Shown here piece by piece: positions 13,351 to 64,000 of a stretch of 64,000 bases of DNA (within the stretch, counting starts at the first letter, position 1; each line of letters begins with the position of its first letter). Position numbers and translations under genes: made by a program. Origin of the DNA: Catonia carolina (taxonomy: Eukaryota > Arthropoda > Insecta > Hemiptera > Achilidae); contig JAQMRL010000007.1 of the NCBI GenBank assembly GCA_035578175.1, forward strand, positions 49,114,727-49,178,726, read 5' to 3'. Under the pieces are notes generated by a model that worked only from the letters and a program-made list of their open reading frames with translations, made no database searches and was not told where the DNA came from.

Positions 13351-14257
13351 AATTTTAGTGTTACTCATGTATAGTGAATATCTGATCTGACGACTACTTG
13401 CAGTTGTTAATGTTTAGTGTTAAAGATAACATAGTTAACATGCACTGTAGCTGCCGCTACAATTTGGATTATCATTTGTAGTGGTTAACGACATTGATTT
13501 ATAATTTATTTGTAGACTTGTTTTATGTATTTTTTTAATAACGACCATTTACTTAATTTAGTGGTTATCTATTCCTAATAGATAAGAAAAAATTTTGTAT
13601 TTTTATAAAGTGGAATAAATAAATATGATTATTATTTCTTAAAATCGGCCTGCATATTCTGTACATATTACCAAAGAATATTAAAATATTTTAATGTGTT
13701 CTTAAGTGGTAGAAAGAGGGTAAAACCTCAAAAGAGATAAATATTAATTCATTACCTTCTCAAAGAGTTTAAATTTTTTAAATCGACATGAGTATTTTAA
13801 TGAAATCCTTAGAATTGAATCCTTAGTGTGGATTGAAACCGGAAAACTCAATAAACCACAAAATTTAATAATAATAAATATAGGCCTATTTATATCCCAT
13901 TATCAGTTACATTAAAAAACACAGAACATATTACATAAATTACTGTTATTATTAATGTAATTACTATTGATAATTACGGCGCGGGGAAAATCAACCCAAC
14001 AATGGCAAAGTCATGTTCTAGGGTAGACTTGATGAGTGCTTCCCGTCAGGACAAAAGTCTGGTTTAATGTCTCAAACTTAAAGTAAAGTAAACGTAAACC
14101 GGTTAAGGATTAGAAGAAGTCAACATCCAATGGATCTCGTGTCTATCTTAGCTAAGTAAATACAAACTGACTACCTTTTTAAACTTTATGACGTTCAGTA
14201 GATTCCTGATATCAATTAATAGGCATAAAGTTTATAATGTGTCCACAGCTCGGTGGC

Positions 14258-14450
14258 ACCTAGACTATAAACCGACCCTTACACACACAAACACACACAT
14301 GCAGCAACCCCTTACCTGCCATAGTCTGCCTTACCAGCGTTCTACATTGTTCAGTAGTGAACATTGTACAACACCGCTAAGGCAGATATAGGGGTGCTGC
14401 GCGCGCGCGTGTGTGTACGTGAAAGGGTTGGTTTATGATCTAGGTTCCAC
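14258..14450. mobile_element. Small palindromic MITE
   Basis: CCTAGACTATAAACCGACCC at one end pairs with GGGTTGGTTTATGATCTAGG at the other. Inner CA/GT tracts and GCAGCAACCCC/GGGGTGCTGC also pair. About 190 bp, no coding capacity. Confidence 0.65.
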
Positions 14451-14976
14451 GAAGTCGTGGACACATTAAAGGAGCTAACTCGAAAAAATGAACCCTTATT
14501 CTAATGCGCACGCACATGATGTATAACTTTAAAGTAGCCAAAGATTGATCTTCGGGGGAAAGAATGAAAAGACGTGAACCCCACAACATTAAACAACTTA
14601 AGAAGAAAAGATCCAAAAGAATTATGAGATTGTGGGAGTAATGAAAACGTGAGAAAAACATTAAAAAAAAAATTGATTTGGCGTGCTCTTTCTAGTGGCT
14701 ATGCAAAAAAGAAGAAAACATTATGAATGATAATGTATGTAATAAAATAATTGAGAGTTAGGTTAGGTTTTAAAAGTAAATTAAAATCAGGTCTAACAAT
14801 TACAGTATTACGATAAACTTTAATTTACTGTCAATGTTGGTACAGTAATGTTTTACCATATTATTTCTGTGTTTTACTACATTAATGTAGATACAATACC
14901 TTAAGTTATCTTTGTATAATAATATTGTTTTTATAAACGTTTGCAATGGCATCATTTTATAACAGATAGCATTATT

Positions 14977-15932
14977 ACTTTCTCTTGCCTATATGAATAT
15001 ATAGGAAGGAAAGTATTGTTTTCATGTCGATTTTTCGAAATCGAGTTTTCACCGGATCTATACGTTTTCAGACCCCCTGAACCCAAAAAACATGTTTTTA
15101 GCGATTGGTCTGTGTGTGTGTCTGTGTGTGTGTGTGTGTGTGTGTCTGTGTGTGAACAGAATATCTCAAGAACGGAACATCGTACGAACTTGAAACTTGA
15201 AACTTAAGTTACATACCACTACCGGACGCGACACGAACATTTTCATCAAAATCGGTCTACCGGAAGTAGTAGTTTATTCGTATAATTTTTCAGTTTTTTG
15301 CGATTTTCTCAAAAACTGGTCCTACGATTTTTTTTAAAATCGCCTATTTTACTCAATTTTTTATTCTCTACAAGATAGGGTAGGCGCTATGTTTGCTGAA
15401 ATTCTCGGTGAGGCTGTTTTCACGTAAAAACGTTGTTTTTTTAAGATTACGGCTTTAATATAAATTTTAGCGCAAAAACTTATATAATAAAAGTTGTAGA
15501 GAATTTAAAAACCTACAACTTCTGTTTCAAACATTTTTTTGTATAACGCTTAGTTTAGTGGTAATTTGCGATTTTCTGTTTTTTTTTCTCACGAAAACGT
15601 GAGAAAAATCGATTTTTTTAACATTTCGGTCTTAGTATGCATTTTACGACAAAAGTGTATATAATTAAATTTATAGAAAATTAAAAGATCTACAACTTTT
15701 GTTTAGAGCATTTTTCTCTACAGAGCCTAGTTTAGCGTGAAAGCGTGATTTTCCGTATTTTTAAGCCAAACTGAGTTCGATTGTCATTTTGCGTCATTCA
15801 CTCATGATTAAAATAAGGTTATGTTTTTGAGGTTAGTTTTTGTTCAATTCTAATGTTTTAATACTAATGTTAGGTTTATTGTAAATTATTTGCATTGGCA
15901 AGAGAAAGTTGTGTGAGTGTTTCACACCAGAT
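14977..15932 (+). mobile_element. HINE-like element copy A
   Basis: The 5' end is ACTTTCTCTTGCC followed by a short hairpin. About 130 bp in is a (TG)n tract (15112-15154). Two diverged tandem units of about 165 bp follow, each with a GTTGTAGA...TCTACAAC-type hairpin. The 3' part has GGCAAGAGAAAGT, the inverse of the 5' end, and then a terminal hairpin GTGTGA/TCACAC and CCAGAT. No coding capacity. Asymmetric inverted repeats, an internal microsatellite and a 3' hairpin are hallmarks of helentron-associated nonautonomous elements. The family name is inference. Confidence 0.75.
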
Positions 15933-16113
15933 TATTTTTAACTCGTTTTAGAAACTAGGCTTCCGCACGTATTGTTTATTAAATGAGTAATTATGTACAT
16001 ACAATACTACTGTATACGGTAATTCAGTAATTTTATTAGCCAATCCCGATTGACTACAAAGTGGGAGGCCAACATTTGGGTATTTTTTAGTACTACACTT
16101 AAAGTTCTTTAAA

Positions 16114-16305
16114 GAAATGTCAATAGAGAATACATATCCACTGAGAAATGTCAACAGAGGATGCGCATCCACTGAGAAATGTCAACGCAGGATACGTATC
16201 CAGTGAGAAATGTCAACAGAATATACGTATTTACTGAGAAATGTCAACAGAGGATACGTATCCACTGAGAAATGTCAACAGAGGATACATATCCACTGAG
16301 AAATG
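16114..16305. repeat. 31-bp minisatellite, about six copies
   Basis: Unit GAAATGTCAACAGAGGATAC followed by GTATCCACTGA, repeated head to tail with a few substitutions. Each unit contains the palindrome GGATACGTATCC. Not related to the neighbouring elements. Confidence 0.9.
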
Positions 16306-16580
16306 GAAACTGTAAATAAATTCAGTAAAATCTATTTTTCCCAAAAAAAATTCGAATGGTTGGCCTTATGATAGTCGATGGCCTACTGTAGTTTTAGTAT
16401 TCCAAAAAAAAAATTTTTTTCAACTAATTTTGGATGTTACAAAATAAAGTTGTTTTTTAATAAACTTCTCTTGTTGAAATCTGATGACTTACATTTCTTT
16501 CTGTAAAACTGCAAGCTTTCTGGAACTAATTACGTCCTTTCTCTACATTAACATTTCGTAGTTAACCTCGAGAGGCGCTG

Positions 16581-16664
16581 TGGCCGTTGGTACAATAGTT
16601 TTTCAAACTATTATACCAACGGCAGGGTGAGTGTGTGGGTTTGTGTGTGTGTGTGTGTGTGTGT
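16581..16664. repeat. Hairpin followed by GT microsatellite
   Basis: CCGTTGGTACAATAGTTT and AAACTATTATACCAACGG flank a 3-nt loop. A GT run follows at 16641-16664. Confidence 0.7.
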
Positions 16665-17707
16665 GTACGCCTGTTCTTGTACATGCATGTGTACTAAAGA
16701 TTTGTTTCGAAGAAGAAAAGCATTTGTTTTTTAAGGCTTTCTATTTATTTGTAAAGGTGTAGAACTAATTTTATACATGAAATTGTTCGAGTCAGGCACG
16801 TAACCGAGGAGGGGCTTGAGAAGCTTCAGTCCCTTCCCCGAGTGGAAAATTCAAATTTCATACCAGATTAATATGTTGTGGGTCCCTGGTTCAATTTTCC
16901 AGATTCAGCCCCTCTGCAAAACATTCCAGACTCAGCCTATTCTCTTGAGAACCAGTTCGAGTGTGATCAGTTCATGGCATATTTTAGCATGATGTAGCAA
17001 TACTATGGTTTTTTGGATCATTGGAACTTTGTGTCCACTTCTAATAAGGTTATCATTAAATATATTGATTGTGTTTGGGCTCTATTTAGACGCATTTGAT
17101 TAAAGAGGGTTGTAAAGTTTTTGATCAAGCGGATTAAATTACCATAAGGTCAATAGGCGAAAAGAGTACTGCCTAGACTATTGATCATACATAATGACAA
17201 AATAATGTTTTTGTTTAACTTATTTAAAATTTAAAAATGTTCTTTTTTGTAAAAATATTAAATTATTTAACAAAATTCTCCAAGCAAAGATGGATTCATG
17301 AAAAGTTCCTGGAGGATTTAATTCTTGTGTTGAAAATATGCTGCAGACAGATTACTAGAGTTGAATCATGATATCAATACATTGCTTGTACAGTGCTTGT
17401 TGTTAATAGAATGCTTGTTTTTATATGGTTGTGTGATGAGTTTCAATGTGAATGTATGATTAAGTCTACAGTAGGTACCAAAACCACTAACTTTTCAGTC
17501 TTATCAATTCTGGAAGAATTTCTACTTCCTAAATCCTGTATTATACAGAGTTTAATTTTAGTTTATCAGGTGTTGACTACAATAGTCATTAGTCTTCACA
17601 CAACTACCTAGTTACTATTGATGAGCCATACGTGTGTGGCAAAATTTGGATTAATAAATTATGAATAGGATTTTTTGGTCTCCATATAATGTTTGATTAC
17701 GGACGTA

Positions 17708-18616
17708 GGGTAAACGCACAATGAACGCTGGTTGCAGGCATGGGCGGATTTACGAGGGTGCCGCACCCTCAAATTTTTGGGATGATAATAAATTTAGTCT
17801 TTATCAAGACCTAAATCCGCCCATGCAGGTCGCTGTTTTCAAGTTGCTGGATGGCGCTAGTCGCAGTTACTGATTCACGCTGGCGAGTGCGCACAGTGGA
17901 AACATGTACATACGTGCTTAAACCTTCTTTAATTGTCGGTATTTCAAGATGAGTTCCAGTACTAGAAGTCACGATGAATTATTTCTTACGAAGAACGTTT
18001 ATACACAATTGTTATCTTTTAAAGACGATAGCGTTAGTGACATTAATAAGAACAGAAAATTGTACGGCTAGTATAATCTATTACCGCAATAAAATGAGAG
18101 ACAGGTTTCTTCATACATACGAATGACTCTGGAAACGTTTAATTTCATATTGTAAAAAGTAGAATTTGTTTGAAAAAAAATAAAATGGCGCAACTTGCAC
18201 AAGCAACCAATATTACCAGAAGAAGGACTTGTGATTACTTTGAGATATTACGTATTCTGAACATTTTGACTACCGATATTCAATATTATAAAGCATTGTT
18301 TGAAAAGTAATAATTTTTTAAAATTATTTTTATAAACCTATGTTATTTTAATTAATTAGCAATTTATTGTTTTTTATGAATACGTGTTATACGACGTTGG
18401 GTACACTTGGCAGCCTGCCAGCAGAGCAGCACGCAGGTTTATACAAAACAAACCCGTGAGCTGATATACGCAGGTGACCAGCGCGCAGGTTTCCCCACCA
18501 GCGTTTACTGTGAGACGTCTGATTAAAATATAATGGCATATTTCTGCTAGCAGGTTCCCGCTTGTAAGCGAACTGTCACCAGTAATCTGCGACCAGCGTT
18601 AACTGTGAGCTCACCC
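17708..18616 (+). mobile_element. PIF/Harbinger-type element with transposase N-terminal remnant
   Basis: Ends GGGTAAACGCACAATGAACG and the inverse of CAGCGTTAACTGTGAGCTCA, flanked by GTA and TTA. On the + strand an ATG at 17949 opens 40 codons (MSSSTRSHDELFLTKNVYTQ...) to a stop; the same frame continues NERQVSSYIRMTLETFNFIL, and another frame gives KQPILPEEGLVITLRYY. These match the pattern of the Harbinger transposase N-terminus; no catalytic core is present. It ends about 230 bp before FoxP exon 1. Confidence 0.65.
17739..17825. mobile_element. 87-bp MITE nested in the preceding element
   Basis: CATGGGCGGATTTA and TAAATCCGCCCATG are perfect 14-bp inverted ends. CAGG is duplicated on both sides (17735-17738, 17826-17829). 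Removing it restores a continuous GTTGCAGGTCGCTG in the host element. Confidence 0.75.
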
Positions 18617-18844
18617 TTAGATGGTGCACCAGCAGCAAGTCGCAAAATTTGTTCTTGAAATGTCTGAGAGGTTTCCATGTTGTTTTTATTGGCAGGGCAA
18701 AGTATTTGTAAACCAGACCTACAAATACTTCAAGTAGGCCTAAAAAGGTCTATTATATAGTTCAGTTTCAGACAAAATAATAAGCCTATAAAACTTTTAT
18801 CGACTGTGTCAATTTTTTTTAATTGTTTCTTTTCTGTTTGGTAG

Positions 18845-63180
<44,336 letters not shown>

Positions 63181-63442
63181 GCACCACCTCACCTATTTTA
63201 GACTTGCCGCTGAAATTGAAATTCGGGCTGTCGCTGCTCTGCTCTCGGCTAACTGCTAACTACTGCTAACTGCTTGCTACATGCTTGGGAAATGTGGTCA
63301 TGTCCTGTGTCATGTACATGTGTATGAACTTCCCATCACTCATCTACTGTTGCCGCTCCATCAGTCAACCATCTGGTAAGGTCATTTGATTTGAAGGCAG
63401 GTGTATTTAAACATGTCCAATATTAATTATAATCAAATCTAA

Positions 63443-63448
63443 AATAAA
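63443..63448 (+). terminator. Possible polyadenylation signal after exon 9b
   Basis: AATAAA lies about 265 nt after the exon 9b stop codon. It is the first such hexamer I see downstream. It would end a 9b-terminated transcript; it has no meaning if 9b splices onward. Confidence 0.35.
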
Positions 63449-63559
63449 TCTTTTAATTTAGCGCATAAAATTTCATTTCATCCAAGTATACAATAAGAGG
63501 AGTTCATCTCATTGCATACTTAACGATACGGTAGACCTTTTTTAACCAAATACTTATAA

Positions 63560-63745
63560 ATGAATTCCAATTAAATTTTTGTTTTTGAATTACGTACGAC
63601 TGTTTTGCAAAATTAATGCTAATGGAAACGAAGAAAAGGGTGATAGATAAAAATGAGTAATGAAAAATGCCAAACTTGAGCGGGAATTTAACCCGGATCC
63701 CCGACATACAAACCAGTTGCGCTGACCAATTTACCATGGGCCGGT
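63560..63745 (-). mobile_element. tRNA-derived SINE
   Basis: The minus strand starts GGCCCATGGTAAATTGGTCA, then GCGCAACTGGTTTGTATG and GGATCCGGGTTAAATTCCCG: a tRNA-shaped head with A and B boxes and a worn T-loop. A body of about 110 bp follows. Not a functional tRNA because the T-loop and stems are degraded. Confidence 0.6.
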
Positions 63746-64000
63746 CTATTTCAAAGGAGAAAATTTCCTTCAGGATTATATTACAATTTTATTGACTATT
63801 CTACTCCTGAAAAATAAACTTCCTTCAGTAGAATTGATGATCATTCCATTATTTGAACAGACATACCGACACTAATGTAGATTTCTGATCAACAAGAAGA
63901 TAATGTAGATAATGTAGATTTCCGATCAAGAAGTTAATAATCAAAGATCATAGTAAGAAAAATGCTTTTATATCTATTCATCATCAATATAATTTTTCAA

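Noticed and set aside
16114..16305. CRISPR-like array
   Set aside because: Units are contiguous with no unique spacers, in a eukaryotic genome; it is a minisatellite.
16581..16616. Rho-independent terminator-like hairpin
   Set aside because: No gene ends there and the genome is eukaryotic.
63680..63745. Functional tRNA gene
   Set aside because: The head keeps A and B boxes but the T-loop is GGTTAAATTCC and the stems do not pair well; a SINE is the better reading. The same applies to 41885-41945 and 32868-32935.

Overview
The window is AT-rich animal DNA (exons with GT..AG introns, long introns, abundant degenerate transposons). The single host gene I recognise is a forkhead transcription factor of the FoxP class, and its sequence and the transposon mix point to an insect. 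A hemipteran is my guess, with low confidence. There are no bacterial-style genes, rRNA or intact tRNA.

Layout. Positions 1-18844 hold no recognisable host exon, only transposon remnants: PIF/Harbinger-type elements (1105-2778, 12612-13350, 17708-18616), a TTAA-flanked element with a mariner remnant beside it (5592-7503), a Tc1-like remnant (10238-11202), a LINE fragment (12150-12480) and the first copies of two interspersed families. FoxP then runs on the + strand from 18845 to at least 63180. Eight constitutive-looking exons (18845-19270, 21438-21551, 31669-31900, 43435-43618, 50197-50428, 52177-52221, 55321-55397, 58852-58953) join in a consistent phase into 421 codons: a Gln-rich N-terminus, a Gly-rich linker, a C2H2 zinc finger, a leucine zipper, a Ser/Pro linker and the first part of the forkhead. 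Two alternative exons follow (62525 and 62995). Each supplies its own version of the DNA-recognition helix and wing.

The introns (up to about 11.5 kb) are packed with repeats. The most prominent is a family of about 1 kb with 13-bp asymmetric inverted repeats, a (TG)n tract near the 5' end and a 3' hairpin, which looks like a helentron-associated (HINE/DINE-1-like) element. Eight copies are seen, four of them in two tail-to-tail pairs. Others are a 395-450 bp retroposon with an AAC tail and clear target-site duplications (four copies), LINE remnants on both strands, a near-perfect 628-bp palindrome made of two transposon 3' ends, pogo-like MITEs and tRNA-derived SINE pieces.

The most biologically interesting points are the paired forkhead exons. 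The second replaces the recognition-helix His with Thr and adds an AT-hook-like motif. There is also a candidate ecdysone-receptor palindrome with an FTZ-F1-type site in intron 2. Every functional statement rests on reading the sequence and on family knowledge; no database search was run.
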